From positions 248,001 through 312,000 of the forward strand of contig NZ_JAHKRR010000001.1 in assembly GCF_018863395.1 (NCBI RefSeq): a DNA stretch of 64,000 nucleotides, given 5' to 3'. A program made the position numbers and the translations under genes. Every line of letters begins with the position of its first letter. Position 1 is the stretch's first letter. Below are positions 1 through 9,154 of the stretch, one piece after another. Source of the stretch: Sinomicrobium weinanense. Its GTDB lineage: Bacteria > Bacteroidota > Bacteroidia > Flavobacteriales > Flavobacteriaceae. The notes under the pieces are model-generated. The model did not search any database and was not told the origin of the DNA. It saw nothing but the letters and a program-made list of their open reading frames with translations.

Positions 1-1494
1 ATAGGGAATGCGGGAGTTTCCATCTGTTGCCTGGACGATGCCAAGAAACTCTATTCAGGCTTTAATCTCGCCGATCCGAAAACCTCGGTGAGCATGACCA
101 TCAACGGTCCGGCCCCCATGCTGCTCGGCTTCTTTATGAATGCGGCCATAGACCAGCAATGTGAGCTTTATATCCGGGAACACGGGCTCGAGGCCGAAGT
201 AGAAAAAAAGCTGAAAGCAAAATACGATGCCAAAGACTTGCCCAGGCCGCGCTATAACAATGCAGCCAACGGAAAAGACGGGCTTCCCGAAGGTAACGAT
301 GGCCTGGGGCTGTTGCTGCTGGGACTAACGGGTGACGAGGTGTTGCCCCCGGAAGTGTATAATGAGATCAAACAAAGAACACTGTCGCAGGTTCGCGGAA
401 CCGTGCAGGCCGACATTCTCAAGGAAGACCAGGCTCAGAATACCTGTATCTTTTCCACGGAATTCGCCCTTCGCCTTATGGGAGACGTACAGGAATATTT
501 CATAGATAACAATGTGCGCAATTTCTACTCCGTATCCATTTCGGGCTACCATATCGCCGAAGCCGGGGCCAATCCCATTACACAACTGGCATTTACCCTG
601 GCCAACGGATTTACTTATGTGGAATATTACCTGAGCAGGGGTATGGATATCAATAAGTTCGGGCCCAACCTGTCCTTTTTCTTTTCCAATGGTATTGATC
701 CCGAATATGCTGTGATTGGCCGTGTGGCCCGGAAGATATGGTCCAAGGCCATGAAATATAAATACGAAGCCAATAAACGCGCCCAGATGCTCAAATACCA
801 CATCCAGACATCCGGGCGCTCCCTGCACGCCCAGGAGATCGATTTTAACGATATCCGGACCACGTTGCAGGCCCTGTATGCCATTTATGATAACTGTAAT
901 TCCTTGCATACCAATGCGTATGACGAGGCCATCACGACACCAACCGAGGAAAGCGTTCGCCGGGCTATGGCCATACAACTCATTATCAATAAGGAACTGG
1001 GACTGGCAAAGAACGAGAACCCCATACAAGGCTCATTCATTATCGAAGAACTGACTGACCTTGTGGAAGAGGCTGTGTTGATGGAATTCGACCGTATTAC
1101 CGAACGCGGTGGTGTTCTCGGGGCCATGGAAACGATGTACCAGCGAAGCAAGATACAGGAAGAGAGCCTCTATTACGAACACCTGAAGCATACGGGAGAA
1201 TTTCCAATTATCGGGGTGAATACCTTCCTGAGCTCCAAAGGTTCGCCGACGGTGATCCCCGGTGAAGTGATCAGGGCTACCGAAGAAGAAAAGCAATACC
1301 AGATACAAACCGTAGAGAACCTGAAAAATGCCCATAAGGAAAAGGCAGAACAGGAGCTGGAAAAAGTACAGGAGACCGCTATTGAGAACAGGAATATTTT
1401 TGAACAACTCATGGAAGCCAGCAAGGTGTGTTCCCTGGGCCAGATCACCGAAGCACTGTTCGAGGTCGGCGGGCAGTACAGGAGGAATATGTAA
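1..1494 (+). CDS. IcmF-like fused acyl-CoA mutase, C-terminal part (5' truncated by window)
   Basis: The reading frame is open from base 1, so the gene starts upstream of the window; the ATG at 88 is internal. The product is the substrate-binding and C-terminal part of a B12-dependent methylmalonyl-CoA/isobutyryl-CoA mutase. Family signatures visible are [26 protein letters not shown], and [11 protein letters not shown] followed by [12 protein letters not shown]. The length after the TIM-barrel core and the inserted segment before it (about residues 60-110 counted from the ATG at 88) fit the fused IcmF form, in which the B12 domain, a MeaB-like GTPase and the mutase lie on one chain; the N-terminal domains are not visible here. 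It would interconvert branched and linear acyl-CoA esters in the cytoplasm, in branched amino acid or propionate metabolism. The fused assignment is an inference from the C-terminal part only. Confidence 0.85.
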   Translation: MGNAGVSICCLDDAKKLYSGFNLADPKTSVSMTINGPAPMLLGFFMNAAIDQQCELYIREHGLEAEVEKKLKAKYDAKDLPRPRYNNAANGKDGLPEGNDGLGLLLLGLTGDEVLPPEVYNEIKQRTLSQVRGTVQADILKEDQAQNTCIFSTEFALRLMGDVQEYFIDNNVRNFYSVSISGYHIAEAGANPITQLAFTLANGFTYVEYYLSRGMDINKFGPNLSFFFSNGIDPEYAVIGRVARKIWSKAMKYKYEANKRAQMLKYHIQTSGRSLHAQEIDFNDIRTTLQALYAIYDNCNSLHTNAYDEAITTPTEESVRRAMAIQLIINKELGLAKNENPIQGSFIIEELTDLVEEAVLMEFDRITERGGVLGAMETMYQRSKIQEESLYYEHLKHTGEFPIIGVNTFLSSKGSPTVIPGEVIRATEEEKQYQIQTVENLKNAHKEKAEQELEKVQETAIENRNIFEQLMEASKVCSLGQITEALFEVGGQYRRNM

Positions 1495-1541
1495 CAGGGA
1501 ATAGTTTGGGAGTTAGTTAGTAATTAACGAGTAAAACTAAT

Positions 1542-1606
1542 CAACTCCAGAACTCCACCCTTCGGCTTGGGCTCAGGGACCAATTCAAGACTCCAGAACT
1601 CCAAAA
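1542..1606. repeat. Intergenic direct repeat with a REP-like palindromic core
   Basis: The motif ACTCCAGAACTCCA occurs twice (near 1544 and 1590). The copies flank a segment reading CCCTTCGGCTTGGGCTCAGGG, which resembles the short dispersed CTTCGACAGGCTCAGGGACC-type elements I recall from many Bacteroidota intergenic regions. No gene is seen here. Similarity to dispersed elements is from memory; the direct repeats themselves are visible. Confidence 0.45.
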
Positions 1607-1621
1607 CTAATAAACTAATAA

Positions 1622-2065
1622 ATGAAATCACTCTTTTCGGAATTGTTCTCCTATAACGACGATTGCAATAAAAGGCTTATAGCAGCTTTCCGCCTGGCCG
1701 GGGACAAAGTACCGGAAAAGAGCCGCAGGCTCTTTGATCATATCCTTACGGCCCATCACATATGGAATGCCAGGCTTAACGGCCAGGCCCCGAAATATCG
1801 GGTGTGGGAGGAGCTTTCCCCGGATATCCTGGAGGAATTACATGAAGAGAACCAGGAACTTAGCAGGAAGATACTGGAAGAAAAGGATTTTTCTGAAATT
1901 ATCGATTACAAGAACAGCAAAGGCGTTCCGTTTCACAATAGTATCCGGAACATATTGTTCCATGTAATTAATCATGCCACCTATCACAGGGGGCAGATCG
2001 CTATGGATTTCCGGGAATCCGGACTGGAACCTTTGGTTACGGATTATATTTATTACAGGAGATAA
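1622..2065 (+). CDS. DinB-family four-helix protein
   Basis: This 147-residue protein has the length and layout of the DinB/YfiT-like superfamily, small four-helix metal-binding proteins often involved in thiol or stress-related chemistry. Histidines are placed as in that family: HH in the first third (LTAHHIWNARL, about residues 41-42) and the C-terminal HVINHATYHRGQI segment (about residues 113-125), where family members bind a divalent metal. It has no signal peptide, so it should be cytoplasmic. It stands alone after the mutase gene and before a hairpin-like terminator at about 2089. The substrate cannot be told from sequence. Confidence 0.8.
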   Translation: MKSLFSELFSYNDDCNKRLIAAFRLAGDKVPEKSRRLFDHILTAHHIWNARLNGQAPKYRVWEELSPDILEELHEENQELSRKILEEKDFSEIIDYKNSKGVPFHNSIRNILFHVINHATYHRGQIAMDFRESGLEPLVTDYIYYRR

Positions 2066-2088
2066 GAAAAAAGGGATATCAGATAAAA

Positions 2089-2124
2089 TAAAAAGGCTGT
2101 ATTACACTTCGATGCAGCTTTTTT
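2089..2124 (+). terminator. Probable rho-independent terminator after the DinB gene
   Basis: An A-rich run leads into AAAAAGGCTG, then a loop of about 16 nt, then CAGCTTTTTT. The arms pair except for one bulged G and end in a T run. It lies 24 bases after the DinB stop codon. The dispersed element at 2131 follows it directly. Confidence 0.55.
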
Positions 2125-2130
2125 GTTTGT

Positions 2131-2174
2131 GCGTTTGACAGCACGATTTTCAGACTATCTTATGCAGGGTATGG
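2131..2174 (+). repeat. Degenerate copy of the CAATTTTCGAACC dispersed element
   Basis: GACAGCACGATTTTCAGACT followed by ATCTTATGCAGGGTATGG aligns with the better-conserved copies at 5853, 28411 and 39361 (core CAATTTTCGAACC, then TTATG.AGGATTTGAAGAA). It is the most diverged of the four and, like the copies at 28411 and 39361, follows a terminator-like hairpin. Confidence 0.4.
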
Positions 2175-2301
2175 AGGAACCTGTTAGAGATCTCAAACAA
2201 AGGTTGTAATTTTTAAATGTTTTTGCCCCAGAGAGCTTAAACATTATTCGCGTTAATTAACTTTGTTTCTGCTGTCTTAATAAGAAAGAATATATAAGCC
2301 G

Positions 2302-3138
2302 ATGCTAATAGAAAATATACCGGAACTATTTATTGACGATTCCAGGAAAAAGCCCGATGTTTTTGTTCATGATTTCAGGATGACTACTGATATTGTAAAA
2401 AGTAAAGTAAACCTGAGGATGAATATGTTCAGCTTTTTACAGGTAGGGAGGAAGCAGATCCATTTCGCAGGAACTTCGGTTGCCGTAAATAAAGACCAGT
2501 CCTTACTTATAAAAAAAGGAAATTGCCTGTGGACAGAACTATTAGATACAGAAAATATTTATTATTGCAAATTGTTTTTCTTTTCGGAAAAAATACTCAG
2601 GGAATTTCTGAAAAAGCATATAGACGGCTCACCGGAACACAAAAAGGAAGTCCCGTTTTTTATCATTGAAAACGACCATTATATCTCATCTTATTTAAAT
2701 TCGCTTTCAACCATAAACGATTACCCTTCTTTGCTTTCCGATAGTTTTCTTTCTGTTAAATTTGAAGAGATCATGCTTTATCTCATCGGTAAATACGGGG
2801 ATCGCTTTAAATCGTATTTACAATCGTTAATAGTCGAAGAAGCCTCCCCGTTCAGGGAAATCGTGGAGCGTAATGTTTATTCCAATCTTAAACTGGAAGA
2901 AATAGCATTTTTGTGCAACATGAGTTTATCGACCTTTAAACGTTATTTTATAAATGAATACAAGGTTTCACCGGGAAAGTGGTTACAGGAAAAACGCTTG
3001 CAGAAGGCAAAGGTACTCCTGGAACAAGGTCACTTAAAGGCATCGGACATTTATATGGAAATGGGATATAACAACCTGTCTAACTTCAGTACGGCATTTA
3101 AAAACAAGTTTGGTTTTAGCCCCAAGGATATTTCTTAA
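2302..3138 (+). CDS. AraC-family transcriptional regulator
   Basis: This 278-residue protein has a variable N-terminal sensory half and a C-terminal double helix-turn-helix (about residues 185-278). The first recognition segment reads EEIAFLCNMSLSTFKRYF, followed by YKVSPGKWL, and the second ends in MGYNNLSNFSTAFKNKFGFSP, the classical AraC signature. It lies 130 bp upstream of the aldehyde dehydrogenase on the same strand, so it probably controls that gene, as AraC-type regulators often do for AldB/ExaC-type enzymes. The N-terminal ligand cannot be inferred. The start is ATG at 2302. Confidence 0.9.
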   Translation: MLIENIPELFIDDSRKKPDVFVHDFRMTTDIVKSKVNLRMNMFSFLQVGRKQIHFAGTSVAVNKDQSLLIKKGNCLWTELLDTENIYYCKLFFFSEKILREFLKKHIDGSPEHKKEVPFFIIENDHYISSYLNSLSTINDYPSLLSDSFLSVKFEEIMLYLIGKYGDRFKSYLQSLIVEEASPFREIVERNVYSNLKLEEIAFLCNMSLSTFKRYFINEYKVSPGKWLQEKRLQKAKVLLEQGHLKASDIYMEMGYNNLSNFSTAFKNKFGFSPKDIS

Positions 3139-3268
3139 CAGTGTTTTTATGTGAAGCATCCTTTTTTAAAACTGACCTTTTTTCATAATAAACTGACTTT
3201 TTTTGGTAAGCTCAAAACGGGGTAACCGGCCTACATTTGTCTTGAGTTTAATTCAAAAAAAAGTCATT

Positions 3269-4771
3269 ATGTCAAACGTAGTCAAACCCGATTTTAAAGA
3301 AAAGTACGGGAATTTCATCAACGGTGAATTTGTTGCTCCGGTAAAAGGAGAATATTTTGATAATGTATCTCCCGTAGACGGTAAGGTATTTACAAAAGCC
3401 GCCAGGTCCACGGAAGAGGATGTTAACCTTGCTTTGGACGCTGCACATCGGGCCTTTCCGGCCTGGAGTACGACTTCCGCTACGGAACGCAGCAATATGT
3501 TGTTGAAAATTGCCCAGGTCATGGAAGACAATTTTGAATATCTCGCTTCTCTGGAAACCATAGATAATGGTAAGCCCATTCGCGAAGCAAGAGCAGCAGA
3601 TATTCCCTATTGCATAGATCACTTCAGGTATTTTGCAGGAGTTATTCGCGCTGATGAAGGAACCATTTCCGAACACGATAAAGACACCGTAAGTATCGTT
3701 TTACACGAGCCTGTTGGAGTAGTCGGGGAAATCATTCCCTGGAACTTTCCGCTATTGATGCTGGCATGGAAAATAGCACCTGCATTAGCGGCAGGTTGTA
3801 CCGCTTTGGTAAAACCGGCAGAGCAAACCCCGACCAGTGCTATGTGTTTGATGGAACTTATCGCAGATATTTTGCCCAAAGGCGTGTTAAATATAGTGAC
3901 TGGTTTCGGCAGTGAAGCAGGAGAAGCCCTGGCTGCATCCGGGAGAGTGGCAAAACTTTCCTTTACAGGGTCTACGGAGACCGGGCGTAAAGTAATGCAC
4001 AATGCCGCAGAAAATATAATTCCTTTAACCCTGGAATTAGGTGGTAAATCTCCTAATGTATTCTTCCCGTCAGTGGCCGATAAAAACGACAGCTTTTTCG
4101 ATAAAGCTATTGAGGGAGCACTTATGTTTGCCTTAAACCAGGGTGAAATTTGCACTTCGCCTTCCCGGATCCTCGTTCACGAAGATATTGCAGATGTGTT
4201 CATTGAAAAAATGCAAACACGTTTAAAGCAAATCAAAACCGGCCATCCGTTAGATCCTGAAACCATGGTTGGATCACAGGTTTCAAAAGCACAATTCGAT
4301 AAAATTTTAAATTATATTAAAATAGGTAAAGAAGAAGGTGCTGCGGTATTGGCAGGTGGTGAACCGGGAAATTATGAAGGAGAGCTTGCCGATGGATACT
4401 ACATTCAGCCTACGGTTCTGAAAGGGGACAATAAAATGCGGGTGTTCCAGGAAGAGATCTTCGGGCCTGTGGTTTCGTTAACCACTTTTAGTTCTACCGA
4501 AGAGGCCATTGCAATCGCAAATGATACAACTTACGGTTTAGGTGCCGGTGTATGGAGCAGGGACGCCCATGAACTGTACCAGGTACCGAGAGCGATCAAG
4601 GCAGGTAGGGTATGGATAAACCAATATCACACGTATCCTGCTCATGCCCCGTTTGGGGGTGTAAAGGAATCAGGATTTGGCCGTGAAAATCATAAAATGG
4701 CGTTGGATCACTACCGCGTAGTGAAAAATATGCTTATTTCTTATGATAAAAAACCGGTAGGCCTGTTCTAA
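3269..4771 (+). CDS. NAD(P)-dependent aldehyde dehydrogenase, AldB/ExaC type
   Basis: A 500-residue class I-like aldehyde dehydrogenase oxidising aldehydes to acids with NAD(P)+. The frame is open back to about 3203, but the ATG at 3269 begins the usual N-terminus (MSNVVKPDF...YGNFINGEFV) and is the best start. The catalytic general base is E256 in LELGGKSP and the nucleophile is C295 in NQGEICTSPSR. This NQGE(I/V)CT(S/C)PSR form, rather than the common NxGQxC, is typical of the acetaldehyde dehydrogenases AldB and ExaC. The Rossmann signature SFTGSTETG is also present. It follows an AraC regulator and ends at a strong hairpin terminator, so it is probably a single-gene unit. Confidence 0.92.
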   Translation: MSNVVKPDFKEKYGNFINGEFVAPVKGEYFDNVSPVDGKVFTKAARSTEEDVNLALDAAHRAFPAWSTTSATERSNMLLKIAQVMEDNFEYLASLETIDNGKPIREARAADIPYCIDHFRYFAGVIRADEGTISEHDKDTVSIVLHEPVGVVGEIIPWNFPLLMLAWKIAPALAAGCTALVKPAEQTPTSAMCLMELIADILPKGVLNIVTGFGSEAGEALAASGRVAKLSFTGSTETGRKVMHNAAENIIPLTLELGGKSPNVFFPSVADKNDSFFDKAIEGALMFALNQGEICTSPSRILVHEDIADVFIEKMQTRLKQIKTGHPLDPETMVGSQVSKAQFDKILNYIKIGKEEGAAVLAGGEPGNYEGELADGYYIQPTVLKGDNKMRVFQEEIFGPVVSLTTFSSTEEAIAIANDTTYGLGAGVWSRDAHELYQVPRAIKAGRVWINQYHTYPAHAPFGGVKESGFGRENHKMALDHYRVVKNMLISYDKKPVGLF

Positions 4772-4793
4772 TGTGTTTTTTAAGACCGCTTGT

Positions 4794-4824
4794 AAAACCT
4801 CAGATATTCCATCTGGGGTTTTTT
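4794..4824. terminator. Bidirectional rho-independent terminator between convergent genes
   Basis: Arms AAAACCTCAGAT and ATCTGGGGTTTT pair over 12 positions with one G-T wobble, around a short loop, followed by TT. A-runs and T-runs on both sides let it serve both the dehydrogenase (+) and the esterase (-). Confidence 0.85.
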
Positions 4825-4874
4825 CATATTCATCAGTGTTGAGATGATCCGCAGGGACTCATAGAAACTTGTCA

Positions 4875-5723
4875 CTAGCTTTTTATATACCCGAGAGAAC
4901 TAAGGAATTCATCGGCTTTTTCTACGGTCTTATTGTAGTATTCTGTATGCTTGTAATTGAAAAACCCATGCGGTTGCCCTTCATACAGGTATAGATCGCA
5001 GCGGCTCCCGACCCTTTCCATGACCTTTTTATAATAGCGTACCGTTTCAACCGGTATCAGGTGATCTTTTGTCCCTAGGAATATGATCGTTGGCGGGGCG
5101 CCTTTCTGAATATTATGGAGGGGGGAGAAGTCGTGGTATTCGCTGCCTATCCGTTTAAAACCATAACCGCCTGGCCCGTTATCTATCACAGGGTTAAAAA
5201 GTACCAGGGCATTGGGTTTTGCACTGATATTCAAATCGTCCTTTGAATCGTTGTATTTTTCAATGGTAGCGGTTGCCGCGGCCAAATGTCCGCCTGCGGA
5301 CCCTCCCGAAGCGATGATCTTGTCAGGGTCGATATGGAATTTTTCTGCATTTAAGCGCAAAAACCGAATAGCCGACTTGGCATCTTTCAACGACTCAAAA
5401 GGCGATGTTTTATGTCTTGATTCAACCCGGTAGTCGGCCAGTACGCTGATTAGTCCCTTTTTTGAAAAGTGTTTTGCATGAGGCCTGAATTTCCCTTTTC
5501 TCCCCGTTTTCCACCCGCCGCCAAAAAAGAAGATCACAACGGGGTATTTTTGTCCTTTGACCATATGTTCCGGATAATAAATATCCATGGTCAGGGATAT
5601 CGTATCCAGGGTTTTATACACTACTTCTTCCTGTGCTGATATTTTTTGGAAGCTCAGCAGCAGTAAAAGAATAATAATACCTGCCTGCTTTTGCTTACTT
5701 GTCCTAATGGCCTTTGTTGTCAT
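4875..5723 (-). CDS. Secreted alpha/beta hydrolase (carboxylesterase-like)
   Basis: 282 residues with an N-terminal hydrophobic leader (residues 14-30, ending near ISAQ), so it is exported to the periplasm. The fold is that of the BD-FAE/HSL-like esterases: FFFGGGW (residues 66-71) takes the place of the oxyanion-hole HGGG motif, the nucleophile elbow is GGSAGG with S142, the acid is probably D220 in LGTKDHLIP, and the base is H252 in GQPHGFFNY. Such enzymes cut ester bonds, for example acetyl or feruloyl groups on glycans, but the substrate is not readable here. It is convergent with the aldehyde dehydrogenase and separate from the two-component genes. Confidence 0.85.
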   Translation of the reverse strand: MTTKAIRTSKQKQAGIIILLLLLSFQKISAQEEVVYKTLDTISLTMDIYYPEHMVKGQKYPVVIFFFGGGWKTGRKGKFRPHAKHFSKKGLISVLADYRVESRHKTSPFESLKDAKSAIRFLRLNAEKFHIDPDKIIASGGSAGGHLAAATATIEKYNDSKDDLNISAKPNALVLFNPVIDNGPGGYGFKRIGSEYHDFSPLHNIQKGAPPTIIFLGTKDHLIPVETVRYYKKVMERVGSRCDLYLYEGQPHGFFNYKHTEYYNKTVEKADEFLSSLGYIKS

Positions 5724-5852
5724 ATTTTCCGGATTTATAAGTAACTGATCCTGATGTGGATTTAAACCTGGATCATATCATAAAAATTCCTTTCAAATTT
5801 ACTTTTATTTTTTCTGTTATCTGTACTGTGCTGTACTGTTCCGGAGGGTATA

Positions 5853-5899
5853 CCTGGCAAGACAATTTTCGAACCGCTTTATAGGAGATCTGAAGAAAT
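5853..5899 (+). repeat. Dispersed intergenic element, core CAATTTTCGAACC
   Basis: CCTGGCAAGACAATTTTCGAAC, then CGCTTTATAGGAGATCTGAAGAAA, matches the copies at 28411 and 39361 at most positions. It lies between the esterase start and the response-regulator stop and has no coding potential I can defend. Confidence 0.7.
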
Positions 5900-5942
5900 A
5901 GGTGGTTGGGGAAGCTGGATGATGATCAATTACAGAGCTATA

Positions 5943-6587
5943 TTATAATAATTGACACCGGGTTGCAGCCATAATCAACTCGGCCACATTTTTAACCTGA
6001 AACTTAAAATGCAGGTTTCTGCGGTGTGTTTCTATGGTAAGGGGGCTTACATTTAATTGTGTGGCGATCTCCTGGGTTGTTTTTCCTTCCGCGATCAGTA
6101 CCAACACCTGTTTTTCCCTTTTGGTCAGGCGGGGCACCCCTTTTAATTCAGATTTAGCGGGTTTTGCAATGATTTCCCTGACCTCATTGCTGAAATAGAT
6201 ATCCCCTTTCACTACTGCAGAAATACCTTTAAGTAGTTCCTGTTGCGACACGTTTTTTAGCATATACCCGTTAGCACCGCTTTGAAGTATCTGCATAATG
6301 ATGTTGCGTTCGGCATGATTGCTCAATGCCAGTATTTTTATTTCCGGTGCTACGGTCTTTATTTCCCGGCACAGGTCTATACCGTTAATGTCGGGTAGGT
6401 TAATATCGAGCAATACCACATGCGGGCGTTCCCGTTCGATGAAATTATAAGCTGTTTTACCTGTCGTAAAATGGCCCGTGATATTCAGACGCTGATCGAG
6501 TAGCAATAGTGATTTTATCCCTTCGATAACGATGGAGTGGTCATCGACAATGACAACTGAGATCTTATCTGCCCACATAAAGTTCAA
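5943..6587 (-). CDS. NarL/LuxR-type response regulator
   Basis: 214 residues. The receiver domain (about 8-125) carries the acidic pair DD at 15-16 and the phosphoacceptor D61 in VVLLDINLPDING. The C-terminal LuxR-type helix-turn-helix (about 145-210) reads RLTKREKQVLVLIAEGKT, then QEIATQLNVSPLTIETHRRN. The start overlaps the end of the sensor kinase gene by 23 bp, so the two are translationally coupled and form a cognate pair. The target genes are not evident; the nearest envelope genes lie divergently at 8712. Confidence 0.95.
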   Translation of the reverse strand: MNFMWADKISVVIVDDHSIVIEGIKSLLLLDQRLNITGHFTTGKTAYNFIERERPHVVLLDINLPDINGIDLCREIKTVAPEIKILALSNHAERNIIMQILQSGANGYMLKNVSQQELLKGISAVVKGDIYFSNEVREIIAKPAKSELKGVPRLTKREKQVLVLIAEGKTTQEIATQLNVSPLTIETHRRNLHFKFQVKNVAELIMAATRCQLL

Positions 6588-8562
6588 TATTTACCGTAGT
6601 TCCTTCGTTTTTCCCGGAAACGATCTCCAATGTCCCGTCCATGGTCTTTACCCGGTTTTCCAGATTGCGTAGTCCCAACCCCTTTTTGTGTTTGGGAGCT
6701 TCCGGGTCAAACCCTTTTCCGTCATCTTCCACGGTAATATAAAACCTGTTTTCGTTCTGGCTACATTGAATAATGACCAGTGAAGCCTTGCTGTGTCGTA
6801 AGGCATTGTTGAGCAATTCCTGGACGATACGGTAAATGGTGAGTTGTTCGCTGTCTGTAAGCGTGGTCCTGATCTCATAGGGTTGGTAATCCACTTTGAA
6901 CGAAGCAGTTTCATAAGACTTGCACAGGTCTTCGAGGGCCCCTTCCAATCCTGTTCGCAATAAGGATTCAGGCATCAGGTTATGCGCAATCCTCCTCAAT
7001 TCTTTTAGCGATTTGTCTACATTGGAAATGATCTTGTTGACCTCTGTATGGAAAGTACTGGTCAATCTCGATTCTACTTCGGAAAGGTTCATCTTTACCC
7101 CTGCCAGGATACCGCCCAACCCGTCGTGCAGGTCCCGGGCCATCCGTTTTCGTTCCTGTTCTTCTCCCTTGAGCATGGCCCTGGCGGAGAGGAGTTGTTG
7201 TTCTTGTTTTAATTTGCTTAACTGGTTCTGATAGTTTTGTTCTTTTTCAAAAGAGAGTTTTTTGTCTTTTTTATAATAGAAATAGGAATAGACGATGACA
7301 ATGAAGGAAAACAGGCTGGTAATGCCCAATAACCAATTCACCAACCGGTTGTTTTTGGCAGATAAAAGGGCCATTTCATTTTCGGCCTCAAGCCGGGCTA
7401 TTTGTTTTTCCTTTTCTGCATTATTGTATTTTATTTCCAGGGCATTAATGTCGTTTTTCAGTTTGCTGGTATGCAGGCTGTCACTTAGTGTGCTGTATTT
7501 TTTTTGCCAGTGATAAGCATTCTGCATATTTTTCAATCCCGCATAGGTCTCTGCTAGGCAGGCATATATTTCCACCCGGTTCCCATAAAATTCCATCATG
7601 TCTTCCTCTTTCAGGAATTCTGTCAGTAATAGTCTTGCTTGTTCATATTTTTGGGAAGCGATAAGTGCCCTTATCTTATAAAATTTCAACTCATGAATTT
7701 TATATACCTTGTGTGTTCCGTCTGCGGATTGTATCCCTTTATCGAAGTTAGCTAATGCTTTGCTGTATTCTTTAAGTTCGTGGTGGTACATCCCCTTGGT
7801 CATATAATACAAAGTGTAATGCTCGGAATCAGGAAAAGTAGAGAGAATGGCATACAAACTATCCAGTACGGACTTGGCTTTGGGGTATTTTTTGAGTAAA
7901 ATGTAATTTTCAGCAGCTCGGCCATAAGCCGATACCAACCGGGGATATGAGGATCGCTTTCCTCTTAATAAATAAATTGCCTTATTAAAATATGTCTCTG
8001 CCTTACCATATTGTTCCATATTCATAAACGATATCCCTACTGCTGAATATTCCGCTCCCATGGTAGCGCTGTCTCCCGCTTTCTCCGCTAAAGGTATAGC
8101 CTTGTTCAGCAGTATATGAATATGTGCCTTGTCATCATCATTTCGTTGCCGGTGTACAGCCATGTTGTTCCATATATTCGATCTGCTTACATAGGCTTCT
8201 TTGGTTTGTAACTTGCTTAACAAGCTATCGGCCATAAGGTAGGCTACTTTACTTTTATGTTCGTCATAATTAAAATAGAAGAGGCCTTCACTGTAATAGG
8301 ACATGGCGTATAAGTAGGGATAGCCTTTACTTAATACTCTACCCTGATCTAAGTATTGTCTTGCTTTGGTCGAGTCCTTATATAACCAATAGTTGATCAA
8401 CTGCAAATTTGTACCTGCCTTAATACTGTCGTTCTTTTCACTACTTAGAATTTGTTCTAGGCTGTCTGCATAAGCAGACATATCTAAAGAAGGCGCTTGT
8501 GCCAAACAGACAAAAATACCTTGAAAAAAGAGATGAAAAAAGAGGTAGCTATTGCGAGTCAT
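6565..8562 (-). CDS. TPR-containing sensor histidine kinase (HisKA_3/HATPase_c)
   Basis: 665 residues. An N-terminal signal peptide (about 1-22) is followed by a periplasmic array of tetratricopeptide-like helices (about 30-370), a coiled-coil stretch (about 365-405), one transmembrane helix (about 408-430), and a cytoplasmic kinase. The phosphoacceptor is H479 in MARDLHDGLGG, the HisKA_3 form used with NarL-type regulators. The ATPase domain shows the N-box ELLNNALRHS, EDDGKGFD and GLGLRNLENR. This layout is common in Flavobacteriia. The signal is unknown, but a TPR sensor outside the membrane suggests protein or peptide sensing. It is co-transcribed with the overlapping response regulator. 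Confidence 0.93.
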   Translation of the reverse strand: MTRNSYLFFHLFFQGIFVCLAQAPSLDMSAYADSLEQILSSEKNDSIKAGTNLQLINYWLYKDSTKARQYLDQGRVLSKGYPYLYAMSYYSEGLFYFNYDEHKSKVAYLMADSLLSKLQTKEAYVSRSNIWNNMAVHRQRNDDDKAHIHILLNKAIPLAEKAGDSATMGAEYSAVGISFMNMEQYGKAETYFNKAIYLLRGKRSSYPRLVSAYGRAAENYILLKKYPKAKSVLDSLYAILSTFPDSEHYTLYYMTKGMYHHELKEYSKALANFDKGIQSADGTHKVYKIHELKFYKIRALIASQKYEQARLLLTEFLKEEDMMEFYGNRVEIYACLAETYAGLKNMQNAYHWQKKYSTLSDSLHTSKLKNDINALEIKYNNAEKEKQIARLEAENEMALLSAKNNRLVNWLLGITSLFSFIVIVYSYFYYKKDKKLSFEKEQNYQNQLSKLKQEQQLLSARAMLKGEEQERKRMARDLHDGLGGILAGVKMNLSEVESRLTSTFHTEVNKIISNVDKSLKELRRIAHNLMPESLLRTGLEGALEDLCKSYETASFKVDYQPYEIRTTLTDSEQLTIYRIVQELLNNALRHSKASLVIIQCSQNENRFYITVEDDGKGFDPEAPKHKKGLGLRNLENRVKTMDGTLEIVSGKNEGTTVNIELYVGR

Positions 8563-8711
8563 AAATGCAATTTAAGAATTAGTTTTATTACTCGGTTCTT
8601 CCCTGTTAAAAATACTGGAAAACCAGTAGAAAAAAACACTTGTTTTTAAGGATTGTTCTTTTACCCGGCACCTCATAATTTTGAACTTAATTAAAATTCA
8701 AACAAATAATT

Positions 8712-9107
8712 ATGAAAAAAACTATTTATTTATTGGTGTTTTCACTTTCTTTTTGTCTTATTTCCTGCTCGTCTGATGATGATTCCGCTTCGGAACCGAG
8801 AAATATCAAGTATGAAATAACCGGGAATTACGCCGGAAGATTAACCGTTGTCTATTCAGATAAAGGCGGCAATAGTCAAACCATTAATGTAAATTCTTTG
8901 CCCTGGTCCGAGTCGTTGACTGTCGATAGCGATATCTCGGCTATTGCATTGGCCGCAGGTAATAGTGGGGTTGACAATCCCGGAGCAGAGGGAGAAAGCA
9001 TTACATTGAAAATTTACCGGAACGGAGAAGTGGTAGAAGAATCTACCGCAACGGCCACAGACAACGGATTCATAGAACTGGGAATATCCTATTCGTTTGA
9101 CTTATAG
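8712..9107 (+). CDS. Small lipoprotein, possibly MmpS-like beta fold
   Basis: 131 residues with a clear lipobox: leader MKKTIYLLVFSLSFCLIS then C19, followed by an SSDDDS spacer typical of surface-exposed Bacteroidota lipoproteins. The mature part is a short beta-rich domain (about 30-131) with alternating polar and hydrophobic strands, resembling MmpS-type or immunoglobulin-like small lipoproteins, but no motif fixes a function. It is divergent from the two-component genes and 48 bp upstream of an outer-membrane protein gene, so the two may be co-transcribed. A function in the envelope is an inference. Confidence 0.75.
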   Translation: MKKTIYLLVFSLSFCLISCSSDDDSASEPRNIKYEITGNYAGRLTVVYSDKGGNSQTINVNSLPWSESLTVDSDISAIALAAGNSGVDNPGAEGESITLKIYRNGEVVEESTATATDNGFIELGISYSFDL

Positions 9108-9154
9108 AAAGCAATTGTTGTTTTCCCGGTAAAACTTTAAAAATTTTGAATATT

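Noticed and set aside
325-1029. Minus-strand 234-codon frame opposite the mutase gene
   Set aside because: It lies entirely within the mutase coding region, shows no family, and is an antisense shadow of strongly conserved codons.
3619-4155. Minus-strand 178-codon frame inside the aldehyde dehydrogenase gene
   Set aside because: Antisense shadow of a well-supported enzyme gene; no signal or motif.
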